Assembly: GCA_023433655.1 (NCBI GenBank)
Contig: JAEYUE010000060.1
Coordinates: 1 to 6,334 of the forward strand
Length of the DNA stretch: 6,334 nucleotides
Direction of reading: 5' to 3'
From: Pseudomonadota bacterium
GTDB lineage: Bacteria > Pseudomonadota > Alphaproteobacteria > Caulobacterales > Caulobacteraceae
Shown here: positions 1 through 5,637 of the stretch, one piece after another
How positions within the stretch are numbered: position 1 is the first letter of the stretch
Layout: every line of letters begins with the position of its first letter
The notes under the pieces: generated by a model
The model's database searches: none
Told to the model about the DNA's origin: nothing
Seen by the model: the letters and a program-made list of their open reading frames with translations, nothing else
Position numbers and translations under genes: made by a program

Positions 1-62
1 CGTCAGAAGCGCCCCCCGCCGAGGCCTCCGCCACGCCGCCGGCCGCGGGAGGGACCGAATGA
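1..62 (+). CDS. mreC: Probable MreC, last 19 codons (partial)
   Basis: An open frame enters from the left edge and ends at TGA 60-62, giving 19 residues that read SEAPPAEASATPPAAGGTE, rich in Ala, Pro, Ser and Thr. MreC is the periplasmic scaffold of the rod-shape elongasome, and many alphaproteobacterial MreC proteins end in a disordered Ala/Pro-rich tail like this one. The stop overlaps the next start in the arrangement ATGA, typical of translationally coupled mre genes. The assignment rests on position directly before mreD in the usual mreB-mreC-mreD-mrdA-rodA order, not on any domain visible here, so the family call is inference. The tail alone could belong to any low-complexity C-terminus. 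Confidence 0.6.
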   Translation, partial: SEAPPAEASATPPAAGGTE

Positions 63-577
63 GACGCCCGGTGGCGGTCCGCGTGGTCGGGCCGATGCAG
101 TGGATCGTCTATCCGGCCCTCATCGCCATCGCCGCGACCATCGTCCTGCAGACCCCGGTCGAGCTGTTCGGCCTGCACCTGCCCGAGCCGATCATTCCCA
201 TGGTGCTGGCCTTCGCCTGGCCGCTGATCCGGCCCTCGGTGCTCGGCCCGATCGTGCTCGCCGGCCTCGGCCTGCTGCTGGACATCCTGACCTATGGTCC
301 GCTGGGCCTGTGGGGCCTGACCTTCCTGGCCGTTTACAGCGTCGTCCTCGCCTCGCGCAGCTTCCTGGCGGGCCAGGAAACGGCGGTGCTGTTCGTCTGG
401 TACGCGGCCTGCTGTCTCCTCGCCTTCGTGCTGGCCTATGTGGTCATGGCGTTCATCGCCCCCACGCCCGCCAGCCTGATCTCGGTCTTCCTCCAGCTCT
501 TGCCGACGCTGCTGCTGTTCCCCTTCGCGCACCGCCTGATCGAGCGCTTCGAGGACGGCGACGTGAGGTTCCGATGA
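59..577 (+). CDS. mreD: Rod shape-determining protein MreD
   Basis: This is a 172-residue hydrophobic protein of normal MreD length. MreD is an integral inner-membrane component of the elongasome that works with MreC and the PBP2-RodA synthase in lateral wall growth. Hydrophobic stretches lie at about residues 16-30, 43-56, 58-75, 79-97, 108-132 and 137-157, giving five or six membrane spans; the C-terminus is short and charged. The segment around residues 72-88 (LLDILTYGPLGLWGLTFL region) matches the conserved MreD pattern of a hydrophobic Leu-Asp stretch followed by GPLGL. The ATG overlaps the preceding stop by four bases and has a strong Shine-Dalgarno sequence, GGAGGG at 48-53, five bases upstream, which supports this start. 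MreD is poorly conserved in sequence, so the call combines length, topology, motif and position before mrdA. Confidence 0.9.
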   Translation: MRRPVAVRVVGPMQWIVYPALIAIAATIVLQTPVELFGLHLPEPIIPMVLAFAWPLIRPSVLGPIVLAGLGLLLDILTYGPLGLWGLTFLAVYSVVLASRSFLAGQETAVLFVWYAACCLLAFVLAYVVMAFIAPTPASLISVFLQLLPTLLLFPFAHRLIERFEDGDVRFR

Positions 578-603
578 TCCTGCTTCGCCAAGGCTACGCA
601 GGA
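578..603 (+). promoter_or_regulatory. Possible RNA hairpin just after mreD
   Basis: TCCTGC at 578-583 is the exact reverse complement of GCAGGA at 598-603, leaving a 14-base loop. It begins one base after the mreD stop codon. No run of T follows, so it does not look like an intrinsic terminator. It may be an mRNA stability or processing element inside the operon; this is inference from the sequence alone, and a six-base stem can arise by chance in GC-rich DNA. Confidence 0.3.
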
Positions 604-610
604 CGGGCCC

Positions 611-624
611 GACGGCGCCCCGTC
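611..624 (+). promoter_or_regulatory. Possible small hairpin in the mreD-mrdA gap
   Basis: GACGG at 611-615 pairs with CCGTC at 620-624 around a four-base loop (CGCC). It lies in the middle of the 91-base mreD-mrdA gap, immediately after the palindrome CGGGCCCG at 604-611, which shares base 611 and so would compete with this stem. There is no T tract after it. On its own it is weak evidence. Confidence 0.22.
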
Positions 625-645
625 ACGGGTACGAAGTCCTCCGAA

Positions 646-660
646 GCTCCCTCAGGGAGC
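646..660 (+). promoter_or_regulatory. Hairpin containing the mrdA ribosome binding site
   Basis: GCTCCC at 646-651 and GGGAGC at 655-660 form a perfect six-base, GC-rich stem with the three-base loop TCA. The 3' arm almost coincides with the only good Shine-Dalgarno sequence for mrdA, AGGGAG at 654-659, which sits nine bases before the ATG at 669. If the stem forms in the mRNA it would hide the ribosome binding site and limit PBP2 translation. CGAAG occurs on both sides of the hairpin (642-646 and 660-664). The base pairing is seen directly; the regulatory effect is inferred. Confidence 0.45.
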
Positions 661-668
661 GAAGCGGG

Positions 669-2744
669 ATGAGCTCGGAACCGTCGATCTTCTTCGCCGA
701 CACCAATGAGCGGCAGGGGTCCTTCCTGCGCCGCACCTTCGTGCTGGGCGGGCTGACCACCCTCGGCGGCGTCGCCCTGACCGGCCGGCTGGCCCAGTTG
801 CAGGTGGTGCAGGCCGGCGAGTACGCGACCCTCGCCACCAACAATCAGTTCAACTTCCGCCTCGTGCCGCCGCCCCGCGGGCGCATTCTCGACCGCAACG
901 GCGTGGTCATCGCCGGCAACCGGCCCAGCTTCCGCGTCCTCGTGGTCCGCGACGAGACCAAGGATCTCGACCAGACACTCGACCTGCTCGGCCGCCTTCT
1001 GCCCGACACCATGGACCGGCGGCGGTCGATCATCCGCGACGTCAACGCCGCCCCGCGCTTCTCGCCGGTGCCGGTCAAGAGCGACCTGACCTGGGAGGAG
1101 TTCGCCCGGGTCAACCTCTACGCCAACGAACTGCCCGGCGTGATGGCCGACATGCATGAGGCGCGCTTCTACCCGTTCGGAGGCTCGTTCGCGCACGTCA
1201 TCGGCTACGTCGCCAAGCCCAACGATCGCGATATCAAGGCCATCGAGGAGCGCGGCGAGAAGGTCCCGGAAATCCTCTACAATCCCGGCTTCCGCATCGG
1301 CCGCCAGGGAGTCGAGAAGGCCTTCGATCTGGATCTCCGCGGCGAGGCCGGCGGCAACCGGGTCGAGGTCGACGCCCGCGGCCGCGTCGTCGCCGAGGAC
1401 ATCGGGGGCTCGAAACCGCCGGTGCCGGGCAAGGATGTGGTCCTGACCCTCGACGCGGACGTTCAGAACCGGGCGCTCGAGGTCTATGGCGAGGAGTCCG
1501 GCGGCTGCGTGGTCATGGATGTCCGCAACGGCGACATCCTGTGCATGGTGTCGGCTCCGTCCTTCGACCCCAACCTGTTCGTCGGCGGCGTGCCGTCCCG
1601 CATCTACCGCGCCCTTGCCGACTATGAGCGCAAGCCGCTGCTGGACAAGGCCATCTACGGCACCTTCCCGCCGGGCTCGACCTTCAAGATGACCACGGCG
1701 CTGGCCTTTCTCGACGCCGGCATCGATCCGAACGAGCGGGTCGTCTGCACCGGCGGCTATCGCTACGGCGCCCGCACCTTCCGCTGCTGGAAGCGCGGCG
1801 GCCACGGCGCGATGGACATGCACAACGCCATCAAGAACTCGTGCGACACCTATTTCTACCACCTGTGCAACCGCGCCGGCGTGGACCGCATCGCCCGCAC
1901 CGCCGAACGGCTCGGCTTCGGCCAGGCCTATGAGATCGGCATCGCCGGCCAGTCGAGCGGCATCGTGCCCTCGACGAAGTGGAAGAGGGAATACACCGAG
2001 GCGACCAGCTGGGACGACGACCCGACCTGGTATCCGGGCGAGACGCTGTCGGTGGCGATCGGGCAGGGGGCCCTGGCCGTCAACGCCCTGCAGCTCGCGG
2101 TGATGACCAGCCGCATCGCCAACGGCCGCAAGGCGGTCCAGCCCCGGCTGATCAAGTCGGTGGGCGGCCAGCAGCGCGACCGGCAGGAGGCCTTTGCAGA
2201 CCTGCCGTTCAGCAAGGCGCATCTCGACATCGTCCGCGGCGGCATGGCCGCCGTGGCCAACGATGTCACCGGCACCGCCTACCGCGCCTCCCAGCTGGGG
2301 CTCGGGGATATACAAATGGCGGGCAAGACCGGCACGGCCCAGTCGCGCGACTACGGCTCGGGCTCGCGCGGCCCCCGGGACGCCGTCTGGTCGCGCCGGG
2401 ACCACGCCCTGTTCGTGGCCTTCGCCCCGCACGATGCGCCGCGCTACGCCATCGCCCTGATCATCCAGCACGCGCCGTCGGGCGGTTCGGCCGACGCCGC
2501 GCCGCGCGCCCGCGAGATCATGAAGACCGTCCTGCTCAAGGACCCTGACATGCGCGCGCGCATCGAACGGCCGCTGCCGCCGGCGGCCGAGGCTCCCGCC
2601 GGCCTGGATGAAGGAGAGGGCGGGGCGGGGCCGGGCGGCGAGATCACCGGGCCTGCAGCCGCCGCCGCCGCGCCCGCGCCGCCGCCGTCCGCCCCGACCG
2701 CCACCTCGGGGCCGCGCCCCTATCTGTCGGAGCCGCCCCGATGA
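669..2744 (+). CDS. mrdA: Penicillin-binding protein 2 (peptidoglycan D,D-transpeptidase)
   Basis: This 691-residue class B penicillin-binding protein cross-links peptidoglycan in the periplasm during elongation, paired with the glycosyltransferase RodA. A short cytoplasmic N-terminus is followed by one membrane anchor at about residues 24-40, then the dimerisation/pedestal region with the hallmark RGRILDRNG at 70-78. The transpeptidase domain runs from about residue 255 to 625. All three active-site motifs are present: S337-T-F-K340 with the nucleophilic serine, S391-C-D393, and K553-T-G555. From about residue 635 the protein carries an Ala/Pro/Gly-rich tail of some 55 residues, longer than in E. 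coli PBP2 (633 residues as I recall). The start at 669 is supported by AGGGAG nine bases upstream. The stop overlaps the rodA start (ATGA), implying coupled synthesis of the two partners. Confidence 0.96.
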   Translation: MSSEPSIFFADTNERQGSFLRRTFVLGGLTTLGGVALTGRLAQLQVVQAGEYATLATNNQFNFRLVPPPRGRILDRNGVVIAGNRPSFRVLVVRDETKDLDQTLDLLGRLLPDTMDRRRSIIRDVNAAPRFSPVPVKSDLTWEEFARVNLYANELPGVMADMHEARFYPFGGSFAHVIGYVAKPNDRDIKAIEERGEKVPEILYNPGFRIGRQGVEKAFDLDLRGEAGGNRVEVDARGRVVAEDIGGSKPPVPGKDVVLTLDADVQNRALEVYGEESGGCVVMDVRNGDILCMVSAPSFDPNLFVGGVPSRIYRALADYERKPLLDKAIYGTFPPGSTFKMTTALAFLDAGIDPNERVVCTGGYRYGARTFRCWKRGGHGAMDMHNAIKNSCDTYFYHLCNRAGVDRIARTAERLGFGQAYEIGIAGQSSGIVPSTKWKREYTEATSWDDDPTWYPGETLSVAIGQGALAVNALQLAVMTSRIANGRKAVQPRLIKSVGGQQRDRQEAFADLPFSKAHLDIVRGGMAAVANDVTGTAYRASQLGLGDIQMAGKTGTAQSRDYGSGSRGPRDAVWSRRDHALFVAFAPHDAPRYAIALIIQHAPSGGSADAAPRAREIMKTVLLKDPDMRARIERPLPPAAEAPAGLDEGEGGAGPGGEITGPAAAAAAPAPPPSAPTATSGPRPYLSEPPR

Positions 2745-3904
2745 CCGCCTCCGCCCTGACCCGCCCCGGCGAGCGCGACCGCCTCTCGACCAAGATCAGC
2801 GAGCTGGATTGGCGCGTCGTCGGCCTGCTGTGCGTCATCGCCGGGGTCGGCGGGGCCATGCTCTATTCCATCGCCGGCGGCCATTGGCAGCCATGGGCGG
2901 CCGATCACCTGATCCGCTTCGGCATCCTGCTGGTGATCATGCTGGGCCTCGCCCTGGTCCACCCGAAATGGTGGTTCCGCGGCGCCTATCCGCTCTACGG
3001 CCTGGTCCTGCTGCTGGTGCTGATGATCGAGTTCACCCCGCTCGGCTACATGCCGGCCGGCGCGGGCGCCAAGAACTGGCTGAACCTCGGCTTCACCCGC
3101 ATCCAGCCGGCGGAGTTCATGAAGCTGGGCCTCGTCCTCGCCCTGGCTCGCTGGTACCACAACCATTCGGCCCAGGACGCCCGCTGGTCGTGGAAGCTGC
3201 TGATTCCCGCCGGCATGATCGGCGTGCCCTTCCTGCTCATCGCCAAGCAGCCGGACCTTGGCTCGGCCATGGTGCTCGGGCTGACCGGCGCCGCCATCAT
3301 GTTCGTGGCCGGGCTGAGCTGGCGGGTCGTCGCCGCCGGCGGGGCGCTGGCGGCGGTCTTCGTGCCGCTGTTCGTGATGTTCGGCATGCACGACTACCAG
3401 CGCAACCGCGTGCTGACCTTCCTCAATCCGGGCGCCGATCCGACCGGCACGGGCTACAACATCATCCAGTCCAAGATCGCCCTCGGCTCCGGCGGCTTCC
3501 TCGGCAAGGGCTACGGCCTGGGCAGCCAGAGCCAGCTGGAGTTCCTGCCCGAGCGGCACACCGACTTCATCTTCTCGACCGTGGCCGAGGAGTTCGGCTT
3601 CGTGGGCTCCTTCACGGTGCTGGCCTGCTACGTCGCCGCCATCCTCATCGCGCTGCGCATCGCCTCGCTCGCCCACAGCCATTTCGGGCGCATCGCCGCG
3701 GCCGGCATGACCGCCTTCTTCGCCCTGTTCGTGCTCATCAACGGGGCCATGGTCATGGGCCTCGCTCCGGTCGTCGGCGTGCCCATGCCGCTGCTGTCGT
3801 ACGGCGGCTCGTCGATGATGACGGTGATGATCGGCTTCGGCCTGGTCCTGTCGACGCGGGTGCACCGCTACGCCGAACTGCCCAAGGGGCACGGCCTGTT
3901 CTGA
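2741..3904 (+). CDS. rodA: RodA, SEDS-family peptidoglycan glycosyltransferase
   Basis: This 387-residue polytopic membrane protein polymerises glycan strands from lipid II for the elongasome, in complex with PBP2. It has the length and about ten hydrophobic spans expected of SEDS proteins. Recognisable family signatures are KNWLNLG at 101-107 followed by IQPAEFMK (111-118), KQPDLGSA at 159-166, RNRVLTFLNP at 212-221, and ERHTDFIF at 261-268 followed by EEFGFVGS (273-280). The LSYGGSS motif lies at 342-348. Asp265 in HTDFIF corresponds to the essential catalytic aspartate of RodA (Asp262 in E. coli, as I recall). The KQPDLG and HTDFIF forms and the pairing with mrdA favour RodA over the division paralogue FtsW. 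The ATG overlaps the mrdA stop by four bases and has GGAG at 2729-2732, eight bases upstream. Confidence 0.96.
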   Translation: MTASALTRPGERDRLSTKISELDWRVVGLLCVIAGVGGAMLYSIAGGHWQPWAADHLIRFGILLVIMLGLALVHPKWWFRGAYPLYGLVLLLVLMIEFTPLGYMPAGAGAKNWLNLGFTRIQPAEFMKLGLVLALARWYHNHSAQDARWSWKLLIPAGMIGVPFLLIAKQPDLGSAMVLGLTGAAIMFVAGLSWRVVAAGGALAAVFVPLFVMFGMHDYQRNRVLTFLNPGADPTGTGYNIIQSKIALGSGGFLGKGYGLGSQSQLEFLPERHTDFIFSTVAEEFGFVGSFTVLACYVAAILIALRIASLAHSHFGRIAAAGMTAFFALFVLINGAMVMGLAPVVGVPMPLLSYGGSSMMTVMIGFGLVLSTRVHRYAELPKGHGLF

Positions 3905-3932
3905 TCGGCGATCTCGCGCGTTAGGGTCCGGC

Positions 3933-4391
3933 ATGACCCACGCCACGTCCGATTCCGCCCCGCCGAAATTCGTCCCCGACTGGGGCGAGGAGCCCTGTCC
4001 CCAGCCCATGCTGCCCGCGGCCACGCCGGAGCAGGCCGCCGCCCTGACCCAGGGCGTCCGCATGCGCGAGAATCCGGCCGAATGGGCCTTCGTCCGCCTG
4101 TCCAAGTTGATCGAGGACTTCGAGAAGGGACTCGACAAGGACGAGGAGATCGCCGCCCACCTCGTCGGCGGCCCCGGCGACGCCACCATGCAGATCGAGG
4201 ACGTCGGTTTCTGGGGCCCCGACTTCATCCTCTTCACCGGGAAGAATTTCGACGGCCGCCCGGTGCGCCTGATCCAGCACTACGCCCAGATCAACGTCCT
4301 CCTGAACGCCCGCAAGAAGCCCGAGGAACGCCCGGCCCGCCGCATCGGCTTCCAACTCTCGGAACTGGTCCAGAAGACCAACCCGAAGTGA
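3933..4391 (+). CDS. Conserved alphaproteobacterial protein of unknown function (probably DUF6173)
   Basis: This encodes a 152-residue soluble protein with no signal peptide or membrane span. The first 40 residues are Pro/Ala-rich and probably disordered. The rest forms a compact domain: NPAEWAFVRL at 47-56, an acidic helix with EDFEKGLDKDEE (61-72), IEDVGFWGPDFILF (88-101), VRLIQHYAQINVLL (111-124) and RRIGFQL (136-142). From memory these blocks match an uncharacterised family in Rhodobacterales and Caulobacterales, probably DUF6173; I cannot confirm the accession. It starts 28 bases after rodA with AGGG at 3923-3926 six bases before the ATG, so it is likely the last gene of the elongation operon, or has its own promoter in the short gap. 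Nothing in the sequence indicates an enzyme activity or a wall-related role. Confidence 0.85.
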   Translation: MTHATSDSAPPKFVPDWGEEPCPQPMLPAATPEQAAALTQGVRMRENPAEWAFVRLSKLIEDFEKGLDKDEEIAAHLVGGPGDATMQIEDVGFWGPDFILFTGKNFDGRPVRLIQHYAQINVLLNARKKPEERPARRIGFQLSELVQKTNPK

Positions 4392-4405
4392 GGGATCAGG
4401 CGGCG

Positions 4406-4480
4406 GGCAGCAGGCAGCAGTGACGGTTGTTCCTCGACAGCTGACGGTCGGCCAATTCCCGCTGCCTGCTGCCTGCTGCC
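4406..4480. repeat. Perfect inverted repeat of a tandem heptamer between convergent genes
   Basis: The left arm at 4406-4420 is two copies of GGCAGCA plus G. The right arm at 4466-4480 is its exact 15-base reverse complement. The right side extends leftward to 4461, making nearly three CTGCCTG-type units. The 45-base loop contains TGACGGT twice (4421-4427 and 4442-4448). The element fills most of the 95 bases between the stop codons of the plus-strand conserved protein and the minus-strand pip. Its symmetry suits a terminator working on both strands, or a dispersed REP-like element, but neither arm is followed by a T tract. The repeat itself is certain; its role is inferred. Confidence 0.8.
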
Positions 4481-4486
4481 TCTGAA

Positions 4487-5461
4487 CTACAGCGCCGCCG
4501 CCCAGTCCGTCGCCCGCACAAGGCTGTCGACGATGCCCGGCTCGGTCGAGGCGTGGCCGGCGTCCTTGACCACGTCCAGCTTCGCCTCGGGCCAGGCGCG
4601 GTGCAGCGCCCAGGCGCCCGACATCGGCGTGACCACGTCGAACCGGCCCTGGGCGATCCAGCATGGGATGTGACGGATGCGGCCGATGTTCTTCAGCAGC
4701 CAGCCTTCCTCGGGGAAGAAGCCGCCGTTGGTGAAATACCAGTTCTCGATGCGGGCGAAGGCGACGGCGAACTCCGGCTCGGCGAACTTGTCCGGACGCG
4801 CCTCCGGGCCCGCGACGCTGACCGTCTCGCCCTCCCAGCTCGACCACGCCACCGCGCAGCGCTCCCGCTCCGCCTTGTCGTCGCCGATCAGCCGCTTGTA
4901 GTAGGCCCCCATCAGGTCGTGGCGTTCCTTCTCGGGGATGGGGGCGATGAACCGCTCCCACGCGTCTGGGAAGATGTTGGACGCGCCGTCCTGATAGAAC
5001 CAGTGCAATTCGGGCCGGGTCAGCAGGAAGATGCCGCGCAGCACCAGCGCCCGCACCCGCTCGGGATGGGTGATGGCGTAGGCCATCGACAGGGTTGATC
5101 CCCAGCTGCCGCCGAACACCACCCATTTGTCGATGCCGAGCAGCTCGCGCAGCCGCTCGATGTCCTCGATCAGGGTCCAGGTGGTGTTGTCCTCCAGCGA
5201 GGCGTTCGGCCGACTGTTGCCGCAGCCGCGCTGGTCGAACAGCACGATCCTGTATTTGGCCGGATCGAAGTAGCGGCGCATGCCCGGATTGACGGCGCCG
5301 CCGGGCCCGCCGTGCAGCACCACGACCGGCACGCCCTGCGGATTGCCGCATTCCTCGTACCAGATCTCATGGACGCTGCCGGTCGGCATGAAGCCGCTGG
5401 CGTAGGGCTCGATCTCGGGGAACAGGTCGCGACGGGATGTCTCGGGCACGGGGAAGGCCAT
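4487..5461 (-). CDS. pip: Prolyl aminopeptidase (proline iminopeptidase, family S33)
   Basis: This 324-residue alpha/beta hydrolase removes N-terminal proline from peptides (EC 3.4.11.5), probably in the cytoplasm because there is no signal peptide. Landmarks are FPEIEPYASG at 14-23, the oxyanion-hole loop HGGPGG (50-55), DQRGCGNS (76-83), the nucleophile elbow GGSWGS (117-122, Ser119), GRFD with Asp275, and AGH with His303. All three triad residues sit nine positions after those I recall for the Xanthomonas campestris enzyme (110, 266, 294). Glu210 and Glu239 fit the glutamates that bind the substrate amino group. I chose ATG 5461 because family members begin just before the PEIEPY block; a longer reading from TTG at 5521 adds 20 unrelated-looking residues. 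A purine-rich GAAGAGAG lies about 13 bases upstream, a weak binding site. Confidence 0.94.
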   Translation of the reverse strand: MAFPVPETSRRDLFPEIEPYASGFMPTGSVHEIWYEECGNPQGVPVVVLHGGPGGAVNPGMRRYFDPAKYRIVLFDQRGCGNSRPNASLEDNTTWTLIEDIERLRELLGIDKWVVFGGSWGSTLSMAYAITHPERVRALVLRGIFLLTRPELHWFYQDGASNIFPDAWERFIAPIPEKERHDLMGAYYKRLIGDDKAERERCAVAWSSWEGETVSVAGPEARPDKFAEPEFAVAFARIENWYFTNGGFFPEEGWLLKNIGRIRHIPCWIAQGRFDVVTPMSGAWALHRAWPEAKLDVVKDAGHASTEPGIVDSLVRATDWAAAL

Positions 5462-5576
5462 ACGGCTACTCGGTCTCTCTTCGTGTCTGTCAGGCAGGGA
5501 GGCGGGTCCGCAATGCGACAAAGCCGGTCAAAAGCCAAGCCGCGATGATCGGGGCCCCCCGGCCCGACCGCGACCG

Positions 5577-5613
5577 GAGTCGCTGTCATGATTGAACGCT
5601 AGCCGACAGAATC
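5577..5613. promoter_or_regulatory. Pair of GANTC sites (possible CcrM methylation)
   Basis: GAGTC at 5577-5581 and GAATC at 5609-5613 begin 32 bases apart, about three helical turns. In Caulobacter and relatives GANTC is methylated by CcrM, is rare genome-wide, and when it lies in promoters often marks cell-cycle control with GcrA. The sites are seen directly; methylation and regulation are inferred from the likely taxonomic group. Confidence 0.4.
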
Positions 5614-5631
5614 CCGCGCGTCTGCTATTCG
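5603..5631 (+). promoter_or_regulatory. Candidate promoter for the MFS gene, perhaps leaderless
   Basis: CCGACA at 5603-5608 keeps GACA of the -35 consensus. GCTATTCG at 5624-5631 keeps GCTA of the Caulobacter-type -10 element GCTANAWC. The spacing from CCGACA to TATTCG (5626-5631) is 17 bases. The -10 ends six bases before ATG 5638, so transcription would begin at or next to the start codon, which would explain why no Shine-Dalgarno sequence precedes it. Matches are partial. The GAATC at 5609-5613 falls between the two boxes. Confidence 0.28.
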
Positions 5632-5637
5632 CCCGCC

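Larger units (their letters stand above)
5462..5637. promoter_or_regulatory. Divergent intergenic region between pip and the MFS gene
   Basis: These 176 bases separate two divergent start codons and must hold the promoters of both genes. Visible features are a GC-rich block with the palindrome GGGGCCCC at 5551-5558, the direct repeat CGACCG at 5565-5570 and 5571-5576 (the second copy reading CGACCG on into G), and two GANTC sites. On the minus strand a TTGACC at 5531-5526 resembles a -35 box for pip, but no convincing -10 box follows at the usual distance. I see no small open frame with a good ribosome binding site here. Confidence 0.6.

Noticed and set aside
594..2471. A 625-codon open frame on the minus strand across mrdA
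   Set aside because: It lies wholly antisense to a gene with full PBP2 motifs. Its translation is a low-complexity Ala/Gly/Val/Asp/Arg mix with no recognisable domain, the usual by-product of high GC and third-position bias.
2608..3924. A 438-codon plus-strand frame overlapping mrdA and rodA
   Set aside because: It is an out-of-frame reading of rodA, Arg/Pro-rich, without motifs or its own ribosome binding site.
2720..4237. A 505-codon open frame on the minus strand across rodA and the following gene
   Set aside because: Rich in His, Glu, Gly and Ala with no domain, and antisense to clear RodA signatures; a composition artefact.
4401..4486. Repeated GGCAGCA units considered as a CRISPR-like or integron-type repeat
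   Set aside because: The units are contiguous heptamers without spacers, there are no neighbouring cas or integrase genes, and the structure is a simple inverted repeat.
3921..5351. A 476-codon minus-strand frame running through pip and the intergenic repeat
   Set aside because: It is an alternative frame of pip that continues antisense to the conserved protein; the pip frame alone shows the catalytic triad.
5462..5521. A 20-residue N-terminal extension of pip from TTG 5521
   Set aside because: The added residues do not resemble the family N-terminus, the start would be a rare TTG, and the ATG at 5461 fits the expected length.
5518..5540. A sigma-54-like GG-N10-GC spacing on the minus strand upstream of pip (TTGGCTTTTGACCGGCTTT)
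   Set aside because: Only the GG/GC spacing fits; the -12 half lacks the TTGC core and a peptidase gene gives no contextual support.
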